NCBI GenBank assembly: GCA_016190375.1
Contig: JACPQR010000204.1
Coordinates: 1-62,848, forward strand
Source of the DNA: Deltaproteobacteria bacterium
GTDB lineage: Bacteria; Myxococcota_A; Polyangia; JACPQR01
Length of the DNA: 62,848 nt
Reading direction: 5' to 3'
The position numbers and the translations under genes were made by a program. The first letter of the stretch is position 1; every line of letters begins with the position of its first letter. This document shows, piece by piece, positions 36,047 to 44,006 of the stretch. The notes beneath the pieces were generated by a model. That model saw nothing but the letters and a program-made list of their open reading frames with translations, had not been told where the DNA came from and did no database searches.

Positions 36047-36988
36047 ATGAGCATCCGAGGTCGGAGACTCTTGTGGCACGGTGCGGCGGGGCTCGGGGTC
36101 GGCCTCGCCAGCACCTTCGCGACGGCCCCCTTCGCCGGCGGCGGAAGCGGCCACGACGGTCATGTCGCCGCCGCGCTCCTGATCTGCTCGCCGCTGCTGT
36201 CCATGGTCGTGTGCCTCTTCTCCTCGAGCCCGCGGTGGGCGACCCGCACGGCCGTCGCCGTGACCATCGTGCTCGCCCCGGTCGCGGGCGTCGTCAACGC
36301 GGTCGCCACCTACGTGCTCTCCCAGTGGTTCGAGGGCCTCGACCCGGTGCGGGACCTCGGGCTGGTGATCGTCTTCGCGGTCCCGTTCGGAGGCATCCCG
36401 GGCCTCGCCTATTCGCTACCCCTGGCGTTCGGCACCTGGGCGGCACGCCGATTGGTCGACCTGCCGCCCGGTACGCGCGGCGCGGCGGGCAAGCTCGTGG
36501 CGGTGATCGCGGTGACCGCGGCGCTGGCGACCCTGTTCTCGCTCGCGACCTCCGAGCCGTACGGGGCGTGGCTGGTCCTGCGGATCGCCTGCGGCCTGGC
36601 GGCCGCGCTGTGCCTGCTCCTGGCCCTGCGTGATCTCCGGCTCGGCGCGAGGCTCCGCCGGATTGCTTCCTCCGACCGCTTCGAGGTCAAGACGATCGAG
36701 CCGGGCGCCCCGGTCGACGGCGTGACGACGATCGCGCCATACCTCGCGGGTCGCCGGCCGGACACCGTCGTCCTCGGCCTCACCGAGCAGGACCAGGGCC
36801 CGTACCGCGTCTCTTCCGCGGCGCGCCCCGTCCTCGTCCTCGCCGGCGGCCCCGCCGCCGTGCGCCGTTCGTTGCGCCGCGGCGCCGCGCTCTTCCTCGC
36901 GCTCGCGCTCGCCCTCGGCTGCCTCGCGGTCCAGGTCCAGTCGCTCACGCCGAGGCCCGCGCCTCCAATCCCCTACGTCCACGGGTGA
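36047..36988 (+). CDS. Multi-spanning membrane protein, function unknown
   Basis: 313 aa from ATG 36047. About six hydrophobic segments are visible: LLWHGAAGLGVGLAST, ALLICSPLLSMVVCLF, AVAVTIVLAPVAGVV, LGLVIVFAVPFGGIPG, AVIAVTAALATLFSL and LALALALGCLAV at the end. A soluble loop of about 90 residues precedes the last helix. No family recognised. It starts the plus-strand block that includes the transporters. Confidence 0.65.
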   Translation: MSIRGRRLLWHGAAGLGVGLASTFATAPFAGGGSGHDGHVAAALLICSPLLSMVVCLFSSSPRWATRTAVAVTIVLAPVAGVVNAVATYVLSQWFEGLDPVRDLGLVIVFAVPFGGIPGLAYSLPLAFGTWAARRLVDLPPGTRGAAGKLVAVIAVTAALATLFSLATSEPYGAWLVLRIACGLAAALCLLLALRDLRLGARLRRIASSDRFEVKTIEPGAPVDGVTTIAPYLAGRRPDTVVLGLTEQDQGPYRVSSAARPVLVLAGGPAAVRRSLRRGAALFLALALALGCLAVQVQSLTPRPAPPIPYVHG

Positions 36989-37009
36989 GTTTCGGGTTAG
37001 ATCGCCCCA

Positions 37010-38260
37010 ATGGCCCAGGAGCGGCATGGGCGTCGGACGGTGTTCGCGCTGACGTGGGTCTCGTACGCGTCCTACTACCTCTGCCGTAAGGGCTTCGGCG
37101 TGACGAAGGCCCGGATCGAGCACACGCTCGGGATCTCGAGCGGCTGGCTCGCGGCAATCGACACGGTCTACCTGATCACGTACGCCGCGGGTCAGTTCGG
37201 CAGCGGGATCCTGGGCGATCGGATCGGCGCTCGCCGCCTTCTCGCCATCGGCATGATCGGCTCCGCGCTCGCGTGTCTGGCGTTCGGATCCGCTCAGGGA
37301 GCGATCGTCCTGATGGTCGCGTTCGCCGTGAACGGCCTGCTCCAGTCGACCGGATGGCCGGGCAACACCAAGGTCATGGCCGACTGGTACCCGCCCCAGG
37401 AGCGCGGCACGGCGATGGGCGTCTGGAGCACGTGCTACCAGGCCGGCGGCCTCGCCGCCACGGCGGTCGCGACGGCGCTCCTGGGCGCCTTCGGGTGGCG
37501 CTGGGCCTTTCGCGGGCCGGCCATCTGGGTAGCGCTCGTTGGAGTCGTCCTCTGGCTCTTCCTGCGCGACAGGCCCCCAATCTCGGCGACCGGACGAGGC
37601 GCCGAAGATCGCGGTGAGGATGTCGACGAGGAGCGCCGCGAGGCCTTCTACCGCGTGATCCTCAGTCCGACCGTCTGGAGCTTCGGGGCCGCCTACTTCT
37701 GCCTCAAGATCATTCGCTACTCGCTCCTCTTCTGGCTGCCGTACTACCTGCATACCGCGCTGGGCTACAGCGAGTCTCACGCGGGTTACCTCTCCGTGTC
37801 GTTCGAGGTAGGCGGAATCGCGGGGACGCTGCTCGCCGGCTACCTCTCCGACCGGATCCCCGGCCGCCGCCGGAGCCTCGTCGCCACCGGGATGATGCTC
37901 GCCCTGGCCGCCGCGCTCCTCCTCTACAGCGTGCTGGCGAGCTGGGGCGGGGTCGCCAACTTCGCCGGAATGGCCCTCGTGGGACTGCTCCTCTTCGGAC
38001 CGGACTCCATCCTCGCGGGCGCCGCCGCGCAGGATCTCGGCGGCAAGCACGCGGCGGGGACAGCCACCGGGTTCGTCAACGGGATGGGGTCGGTCGGGGC
38101 GATCCTGCAGGGCGCCTTCACCGTCTCGGTGCGCGAGGCGTTCGGCTGGACCGCGGTCTTCTACGCGTTCCTCGGGCTGTCCGTCCTCGGCGCGGTGGCG
38201 CTCGCCCCGACCTGGCGCCAGAAGGCGCCGAGCCCCGCGGTGGAGATCCTCCCCCGTTGA
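37010..38260 (+). CDS. MFS transporter of the organophosphate:phosphate antiporter (GlpT/UhpC-like) type
   Basis: 416 aa, twelve predicted helices. YASYYLCRKGFGVTKA at helix 1 and the segment NGLLQSTGWPGNTKVMADW are the OPA-family hallmark (GlpT, UhpT, UhpC). The acidic central loop lies at about 195-210. The stop overlaps the TTG start of a close paralogue. OPA members exchange phosphate for sugar- or glycerol-phosphates, or act as sensors. TAGATC lies six bases before the start. Confidence 0.88.
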   Translation: MAQERHGRRTVFALTWVSYASYYLCRKGFGVTKARIEHTLGISSGWLAAIDTVYLITYAAGQFGSGILGDRIGARRLLAIGMIGSALACLAFGSAQGAIVLMVAFAVNGLLQSTGWPGNTKVMADWYPPQERGTAMGVWSTCYQAGGLAATAVATALLGAFGWRWAFRGPAIWVALVGVVLWLFLRDRPPISATGRGAEDRGEDVDEERREAFYRVILSPTVWSFGAAYFCLKIIRYSLLFWLPYYLHTALGYSESHAGYLSVSFEVGGIAGTLLAGYLSDRIPGRRRSLVATGMMLALAAALLLYSVLASWGGVANFAGMALVGLLLFGPDSILAGAAAQDLGGKHAAGTATGFVNGMGSVGAILQGAFTVSVREAFGWTAVFYAFLGLSVLGAVALAPTWRQKAPSPAVEILPR

Positions 38261-39492
38261 GCTCGGATCGCGGCGCGCGCCGGGCCTTCGCGCTCACGTG
38301 GATCGCCTACGCTTCGTACTACCTGTGCCGCAAGGGCGTGGCCGTGAGCAAGGCGCGCCTCGTGACCGAGCTCGGAATCGCAGAGCCAGCGCTCGCCGCG
38401 ATCGACACCGCGTATCTCGTCGCCTACGCGTTCGGCCAGTTCGCGAGCGGCCTGGGCGTCCAGCGCTTCGGCGGCCGCAAGATGATCGCGATCGGGATGA
38501 TCGGATCGGCCCTGTGCTGCGCCGCGTTCGGCGCTTCGACCGCGGCGTGGGCCCTGGTCGCGGCCTTCGCTGTGAACGGCCTGTTCCAGTCCACCGGTTG
38601 GCCCGCGGGCACGCAGGTCATGGCTGCGTGGTACGGCCGGCGCGATCGCGGCACGGCGATGGGGCTGTGGGCAACGTGCTACCAGGTCGGCGGCTTCGCT
38701 GCCACGGCGCTCGCCACGGCTCTGCTCGCTTCCTTCGGCTGGCGCTCGGCCTTCTTCGTGCCCGCGGTCTGGGTCGCGATCTGGGGCCTCGTCGTTCTCC
38801 TGGCTCTCGAGGAGCGCCCGCCCTCTGCCGCTTCCGAGCCGGCGGTGGCGGACGGTGACCACGATCGAGCGACGCTGCGGGTCGTCCTGTCGAACCCGAA
38901 GGTCTGGGTCGTGGGCTTCGCTCACTGCTGCCTGAAGATCGTCCTGTATGGGCTGATATTCTGGCTCCCCTACTACCTCCACACGGCGGTGGGATACGAC
39001 GTCGCGACCAGCGGCTACCTCTCGGTATCGCTGGAGGTCGGTGGCATCCTCGGCACGATCGTCTCGGGGGTGCTCTCGGACCGCGCCGGTGGCCGGCACC
39101 GCAGCGGAGTCGCCGCGATCATGATGCTCCTGCTCGGCTTCGCCCTCGTCGGCTATGGCCTCGTCGACAGCCGCAGCGCCGTGGTCCAGGCGCTGTGCAT
39201 CGCGGGCCTCGGCTTCTTGCTCTTCGGCCCCGAGTCCCTCGTCGCGGGCGCTGCCGCCCAGGACCTCGGTGGAGCCAGAGACGCGTCGATGTCCGTGGGT
39301 GCCGTCAACGGCATCGGGTCCCTGGGAGGCATCGTGCAGGGCTGGCTGACGCTCGGCCTTCGCGATGCCTTCGGCTGGACGGGTGTCTTCTACGGTTTCT
39401 TCGTCCTCGCGGTCACGGGAGCCCTGGCGTTGCTGGTCGCGTGGAAGGGCTGGCGCGGCCCTCTCGCGAGGAGTAGCGTCTCGCCCTCATGA
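38257..39492 (+). CDS. MFS transporter, OPA type (tandem paralogue)
   Basis: 411 aa from a TTG overlapping the upstream stop (TTGA). It has the same landmarks as its neighbour: YASYYLCRKGVAVSKA, NGLFQSTGWPAGTQVMAAW, ATCYQVGGFAATALATALL, NPKVWVVGFAHCCLKIVLYG. The two align along their whole length with no gap in layout. Tandem OPA paralogues may work as a sensor/transporter pair (as UhpC/UhpT) or have different substrates. Its last codons overlap the parvulin gene. Confidence 0.88.
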   Translation: MSSDRGARRAFALTWIAYASYYLCRKGVAVSKARLVTELGIAEPALAAIDTAYLVAYAFGQFASGLGVQRFGGRKMIAIGMIGSALCCAAFGASTAAWALVAAFAVNGLFQSTGWPAGTQVMAAWYGRRDRGTAMGLWATCYQVGGFAATALATALLASFGWRSAFFVPAVWVAIWGLVVLLALEERPPSAASEPAVADGDHDRATLRVVLSNPKVWVVGFAHCCLKIVLYGLIFWLPYYLHTAVGYDVATSGYLSVSLEVGGILGTIVSGVLSDRAGGRHRSGVAAIMMLLLGFALVGYGLVDSRSAVVQALCIAGLGFLLFGPESLVAGAAAQDLGGARDASMSVGAVNGIGSLGGIVQGWLTLGLRDAFGWTGVFYGFFVLAVTGALALLVAWKGWRGPLARSSVSPS

Positions 39493-40352
39493 TCGAGCTC
39501 CGGTCCGGCCTGCTCCTCGCAGCCTTCGCGTTCTTGCCCGGATGCCCAAGCGCCAGCGAGGAAACGCGCGAGAGCGAGCCCGTCGACGGGGGACGCTCCG
39601 AGAACGAGGCGGACGAGGAGCGGGTCAAGCTGCTCCCGCCCGACTCGGAAGACCGCCCGGCCAAGCGGCCTGCTCGTCCCCCTGAGCCCGAAGAGGAGCC
39701 GGAGGAAGCGAGCGCCCAGCACCTGCTCGTCCAGTACCAGGGCGCGCGCCGCGCCCCCCCCGAGATCACCCGCAACAAGGAAGAGGCCCGCGCTCGCGCC
39801 GAGCAGGCGCTGAAGAAGGCGCGCTCCGGCGTCCCCTTCTCGAAGCTGGTGCGCGACTACTCGGACGAGCCCAACGCCGCCGAGCGCGAAGGCAGCCTCG
39901 GGATCTTCCGCCACGGCAGGATGGTGCCGGAGTTCGACACCGCTGTGTTCGCCATGCAGGTCGGCGACGTGTCCGACATCGTGGAGACGCCGTTCGGCTT
40001 CCACGTGATCAAGCGCCTTCCCATCGAGCGCGTGGCTGCTCAGCACATCCTCATCATGCACGAGGGCTCGAGGCGAAAGCCGCCCAGCATCACCCGGACC
40101 CAGGCAGAGGCCCGCGCCCGCGCCGAGGAGGTCCTGCGCAAGGCTCGCGCCGGCGAGGACTTCACGGCGCTCGCGCGCGAGTACACCGACGAGCCCCAGC
40201 GGCCCGGCCGCACCGCGGGGGACCTCGGCCGCTTCGGACGCGGCCAGATGGTCCCCGAGTTCGAGACGGCGGTCTTCGGCATGCGACCCGGCGCGATCTC
40301 TGACATCGTCGAGACTCCCTTCGGCTACCACGTGATCAAGCGCACCGAGTGA
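39489..40352 (+). CDS. Lipoprotein with two parvulin (PpiC) peptidyl-prolyl isomerase domains
   Basis: 287 aa. Signal peptide with lipobox-like L-P-G-C (Cys19), then a strongly acidic Glu/Pro linker to about residue 75. Two parvulin domains follow in tandem, each beginning A-Q-H-[LI]-L and ending [FY]HVIKR. The inner signatures are GSLGIFRHGRMVPEFDTAVF and GDLGRFGRGQMVPEFETAVF. They are very similar, so the second arose by internal duplication. It probably assists folding of exported or outer-membrane proteins. Confidence 0.9.
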   Translation: MIELRSGLLLAAFAFLPGCPSASEETRESEPVDGGRSENEADEERVKLLPPDSEDRPAKRPARPPEPEEEPEEASAQHLLVQYQGARRAPPEITRNKEEARARAEQALKKARSGVPFSKLVRDYSDEPNAAEREGSLGIFRHGRMVPEFDTAVFAMQVGDVSDIVETPFGFHVIKRLPIERVAAQHILIMHEGSRRKPPSITRTQAEARARAEEVLRKARAGEDFTALAREYTDEPQRPGRTAGDLGRFGRGQMVPEFETAVFGMRPGAISDIVETPFGYHVIKRTE

Positions 40353-40412
40353 GAGAGCGTCGCGCTGCGAGCGCGCGGCCGCGCCTGGCCATTGGCGCCA
40401 CCGCCTGGCTGA

Positions 40413-40432
40413 TGTACGATGTACATCGTGCA
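40413..40432. promoter_or_regulatory. Palindromic operator overlapping the antitoxin start
   Basis: TGTACGATGTACATCGTGCA is a 20-base inverted repeat with one mismatched pair; the inner 12 bases (40417-40428) are a perfect palindrome. It overlaps the ATG at 40419. A ribbon-helix-helix antitoxin in complex with its toxin would be expected to bind here and repress its own operon. Confidence 0.6.
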
Positions 40433-40709
40433 CCGGACGCAGCTCTACATCGATCACGAGCTGTATCGTGCGCTCGCGGCGCTGGCGGCCGCCCGCGGCG
40501 AGACCCTCTCACAGGTGGTCCGCGAGCGGCTCCGCCGCAATCTCGAGTCGGAGCGCCTCGTGGATCCCGTACGGGCGATCGAGCAAGCAACCGGCCTGTG
40601 GGCCGATCGACGGGATCTGCCGGACACGGAGAGCTACGTGCGACGGCTCCGCGCGGATTCTCACAGGAGGCGTGGTGGCAAAGCGGGCACGAAAGGTCGT
40701 CGTCGATAG
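40419..40709 (+). CDS. Ribbon-helix-helix antitoxin (VapB/CopG type)
   Basis: 96 aa. RTQLYIDHELYRALAALAAA and GETLSQVVRERLRRNLE form the ribbon-helix-helix fold; the basic C-terminal tail (SHRRRGGKAGTKGRRR) reaches into the toxin gene frame. It overlaps the PIN toxin gene by 35 bases. The operator palindrome covers its start codon, which indicates autoregulation. Confidence 0.85.
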   Translation: MYIVHRTQLYIDHELYRALAALAAARGETLSQVVRERLRRNLESERLVDPVRAIEQATGLWADRRDLPDTESYVRRLRADSHRRRGGKAGTKGRRR

Positions 40710-41076
40710 CGACGTGCTCATCGAGGTGCTCCGCGGCAACGCCGCGGCCGCAGCCACCCTCACCGCGTGCCTCGCCAAGGGCACGGCAGTCGCCCTGACG
40801 CCTGTCGCCGTTGCCGAGGTTCTGGCCGGGGTCCGCCCGGCGGAAGAAGCGGGAACGCGCGCACTGCTAGGTGCTTTCGACTGCCTTCGCGTCGACCGAG
40901 CGGTCGGCGAGGTCGCCGGTCGGTTCCTGTCGCGATTCGGGGCCTCCCATGGTGTCGAGATCGCCGATGCCCTCGTCGCCGCGTGCGCCGCGACCCGCGG
41001 CTATCGCCTGTGGACGCTGAACCGCAAGCGCTACCCGATGCGTGAGGTTCGGTTCTACGCGACGAAGGCGAGCTAG
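40675..41076 (+). CDS. PIN-domain toxin (VapC type)
   Basis: 133 aa from GTG 40675, with AGGAGG at 40665-40670; a second GTG at 40672 is also possible. The PIN acidic residues are present: VVVDSDVLIEVLRG, TPVAVAEVLAGV and GVEIADALVAACAA. It is an expected RNase that cleaves tRNA or rRNA when released from the antitoxin. Its stop (TAG) shares one base with the GTG of the aldehyde oxidoreductase gene. Confidence 0.88.
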   Translation: MAKRARKVVVDSDVLIEVLRGNAAAAATLTACLAKGTAVALTPVAVAEVLAGVRPAEEAGTRALLGAFDCLRVDRAVGEVAGRFLSRFGASHGVEIADALVAACAATRGYRLWTLNRKRYPMREVRFYATKAS

Positions 41077-42947
41077 TGGCCCACGTTCAATACGGGCTCG
41101 TCGTGAACGCCGCCGACGGGAGCTGCGAGATCCGCGAGTACGCGTTGGCGGAGATGATCGGGCCAGTCGATTTCGGAATGGCGATGCAGCGCGAGGGCGA
41201 CTTCTTGTGCATCGGCAGCGGTGTGCTGGCCGGGAGCGTGATCCCGGGGTCGAACCGCCTGGTCTTTTCAGGCCCGAGCCCCGTCTGGGACGGGTTCTTC
41301 GTGTCCACCATGGGAGGGGCCGCCCTCATCTGGGACGGGACCGGGATCTCGTTTCTGGCGATCGGGGGCCGGGCGGCGAAGCCGTCCGTGCTGGTGATGG
41401 CCGGCCGCGATGGACAGTACCCGGTCGTGCGGCTCGTGCCCGTGGACGTCGAGGCCCTCTGGCGGGACGACGGCGGCCCCGGCGGTTTGTACTCGCTGCA
41501 GCGGCACGTGTTCGAGCGGCTCTGGGACGGCCGCGGCACTCCGCGCGTCCTGGCCACGGGACCCGCCGCGCTGCACACGGCCATGGGCGCGATCGGCTCG
41601 AGCAAGTCGAGCCAGGGCAAGCTGACCGCGGTCGATTGCTGGGCCGGTCGCGGCGGCATGGGCTCGCGCATGCTGCAGCGCCACAACGTGTGCGCCATCG
41701 TCTACGGCGGCGACTACGAGGACGAGGATCTGACGGACCGGGCCGAGGCCGACGGCTACTTCGAAGAGCGATTCTCGAAGAACATGAAGCTCGTGGACCT
41801 CGAGGCCACCACGAAGTACCGCTACGACCCGAAGTGGAGCTCGGGCGGGACGTTCGGCGTGAATTACTCGTCCTTGTCCGACATGATGCTGTCCTTCAAC
41901 TACAGATCGGTCGCCTGGCCGCGACACGAGCGCCTCGAGCTCTGGAAGCGGCTGGTGAAGTCCCACTACCTCGAGCAGTTCAACGAGGAGACGATCGTCC
42001 CGAAAGAGCAGGCTCAGTGCGGCGAGCCCTGCCCGGCGGTATGCAAGAAGCTGAAGGACGAGTTCAAGAAGGACTACGAGCCCTACCAGACCATGGGCCC
42101 GCTCTGCGGCATCTTCGATCAGCGCCCGGCGGAGCGGCTCAACCACCGCGCCGACGCGCTCGGCTTCGACGCGATCCAGATCGGCGGCCAGCTCGCGTGG
42201 CTCATGGAGTGCCTGCACGAGGGCCTCGTGGACGCGGCGACCCTCGGGCTCCCGGAACGCGCGGCCAGGCCGCGCTTCGCGCCCGAGGGCTTCGACCCCG
42301 TTCGTGACTCGGCTCACAACGGGGAGCTGGCGCTCTCGCTGCTCGAGCTGTGCGCGGCGCCGGAGAACCTCCTCGCTCGCGGTATGCGGGCCGCCGCGCG
42401 GGCACTGGGCCCGGCGGCTCGGGATCGGGCGGTCTACCTGTCGAACGGCCCCGACGGGTGGATGGTGCCGAACCAGTACTGGGCACCGGGGATGTTCGGA
42501 CCGCAGTCCATCATGGGCAAGTACTACGTGCACTACGGCATGGAGTTCCTGCCTCCCCGCGAGCTGGGGAAGAAGAGCGCCGAGCGGATGGTGGCCGAGC
42601 TCACGACCGACAACGCGGGAATGTGTCGCTTTCACCGCGGTTGGTCGGAGAAGCTGTGGGCCGACATCGTGCAGTCTCACTTCCGTTCGATCATCGACTA
42701 CCCGGGCCACCACGCACGCCTGGCCAGAGAGCTCCACCGCCGGGGCGCGCCCGAGTACTGGGAGAGCGCGCGCATCGAGGAGATCGTGCACGGCTACGTG
42801 CGGGAGATGTTCGACGAGAGCCCCGGTGACCCCGTTCTCGCCGACTGGGCTCGTCGCTTCGACTCCGACCGCTCCGCAGCCGCGCGCGCATACTGGGACG
42901 AGATGCGCGCGGGCATCGCGGAGAAGATGGCCGAGCTCGGGGGTTAG
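41076..42947 (+). CDS. Tungsten-type aldehyde:ferredoxin oxidoreductase family protein
   Basis: 623 aa from GTG. The N-terminal AOR domain has GSNRLVFSGPSPVWDGFF and VLATGPAALHTAMGAIGSSKS. The central domain has a Cys cluster CGEPCPAVC, and a fourth Cys sits in DNAGMCRFHRGW near residue 520, consistent with a 4Fe-4S site. Canonical members have C-x2-C-x3-C; here the first spacing is x3. Such enzymes oxidise aldehydes with a tungsten- or molybdenum-bispterin cofactor. The moaB gene at 58.5 kb would supply the pterin pathway. It begins on the last base of the PIN toxin stop. It converges with mtnA, overlapping by 4 bases. Confidence 0.85.
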   Translation: MAHVQYGLVVNAADGSCEIREYALAEMIGPVDFGMAMQREGDFLCIGSGVLAGSVIPGSNRLVFSGPSPVWDGFFVSTMGGAALIWDGTGISFLAIGGRAAKPSVLVMAGRDGQYPVVRLVPVDVEALWRDDGGPGGLYSLQRHVFERLWDGRGTPRVLATGPAALHTAMGAIGSSKSSQGKLTAVDCWAGRGGMGSRMLQRHNVCAIVYGGDYEDEDLTDRAEADGYFEERFSKNMKLVDLEATTKYRYDPKWSSGGTFGVNYSSLSDMMLSFNYRSVAWPRHERLELWKRLVKSHYLEQFNEETIVPKEQAQCGEPCPAVCKKLKDEFKKDYEPYQTMGPLCGIFDQRPAERLNHRADALGFDAIQIGGQLAWLMECLHEGLVDAATLGLPERAARPRFAPEGFDPVRDSAHNGELALSLLELCAAPENLLARGMRAAARALGPAARDRAVYLSNGPDGWMVPNQYWAPGMFGPQSIMGKYYVHYGMEFLPPRELGKKSAERMVAELTTDNAGMCRFHRGWSEKLWADIVQSHFRSIIDYPGHHARLARELHRRGAPEYWESARIEEIVHGYVREMFDESPGDPVLADWARRFDSDRSAAARAYWDEMRAGIAEKMAELGG

Positions 42948-44005
42948 AGCCCCTTGCCCAGAGCTCTCGCGATCGACGTCCGGTACGGCGCGCGCAGAAC
43001 GCCCAGCTCCGTGACGATCGCGCTGACGAAGACGGCGGGGGTGACGTCGAAGGCCGGGTGGCGCACCGGGACCCCCTCGGGGACGATCCTCATTCCCCCG
43101 AAATGCGTCATCTCGGCGGCGCTGCGCTCCTCGATGGGGATCCGAGAGCCGTCCCCGAGGTCGAGGTCGAAGGTGGACGAGGGCGCCGCCACGTAGAACG
43201 GGACGGCGTGCACGCGCGCGAGGACGGCGATCGAGTACGTCCCGATCTTGTTGGCCACGTCGCCGTTCGCGGCGATCCTGTCGGCTCCCACGACGACGCA
43301 CCCGATCTCGCCCGCGCGCATCAGGCTCGCCGCCATGCCGTCGGCGATGACCGTGACCGGTATCGCGGCCCGCTGGAGCTCCCACGCCGTCAGCCGGGCG
43401 CCCTGCAGGAACGGGCGCGTCTCGTCGGCCAGGACCCGGACCGCCTTGCCGGCATCGCGGGCGCCGCGGATCACGCCGAGGGCCGAGCCGTAGCCGGCGG
43501 TCGCGAGCGCTCCCGCGTTGCAATGGGTGAGCACCGTCGCGCCGTCGGCGACGAGCTGGGCGCCGTAGGCGCCCATCGTGCGACAGGCGCGGACGTCCTC
43601 CTCGAGGATCGCCTGCGCTTCGTCGAGGAGCGCCTCGCGGATTCGGGCGGCCGCCACGCCGCGCATCCCGGCGACCAGCGCGCGCATCCGGTCGATGGCC
43701 CAGAAGAGGTTCTTCGCGGTCGGACGCGTCGCGGCGAACAGGTCGCACAGCCCGGCGAAGCCGCCGTCGAAGCGCTCCGGATCGTCTCCGAGCTCGCGGG
43801 CGCCGAGAGCGAGGCCCAGGGCCGCCGTGACCCCGATCGCCGGAGCTCCGCGCACGGCCATGTCGCGGATCGCGGCGGCAACGTCTGCGGCGGTAGAGAG
43901 CCTCAGGATCCGCACGGTGCCCGGAAGGAGCCGCTGGTCGAGCAGCTCGACGGCGCCGTCGTGCCAGCGGACGGTGAAGAAACCCTGTTCGGCGACCAGA
44001 TCCAT
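42944..44005 (-). CDS. mtnA: S-methyl-5-thioribose-1-phosphate isomerase
   Basis: 353 aa. The signatures are AIRDMAVRGAPAIGVTAALG, TRPTAKNLFWAIDRM, VLTHCNAGALATAGYG with the catalytic Cys, and CVVVGADRIAANGDVANKIGTY with the catalytic Asp. This is the methionine-salvage enzyme that converts methylthioribose-1-phosphate to the ribulose form. It lies one base after gatB in the gatCAB operon. No other methionine-salvage gene is in the window. Confidence 0.96.
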   Translation of the reverse strand: MDLVAEQGFFTVRWHDGAVELLDQRLLPGTVRILRLSTAADVAAAIRDMAVRGAPAIGVTAALGLALGARELGDDPERFDGGFAGLCDLFAATRPTAKNLFWAIDRMRALVAGMRGVAAARIREALLDEAQAILEEDVRACRTMGAYGAQLVADGATVLTHCNAGALATAGYGSALGVIRGARDAGKAVRVLADETRPFLQGARLTAWELQRAAIPVTVIADGMAASLMRAGEIGCVVVGADRIAANGDVANKIGTYSIAVLARVHAVPFYVAAPSSTFDLDLGDGSRIPIEERSAAEMTHFGGMRIVPEGVPVRHPAFDVTPAVFVSAIVTELGVLRAPYRTSIARALGKGL

Positions 44006-44006
44006 C

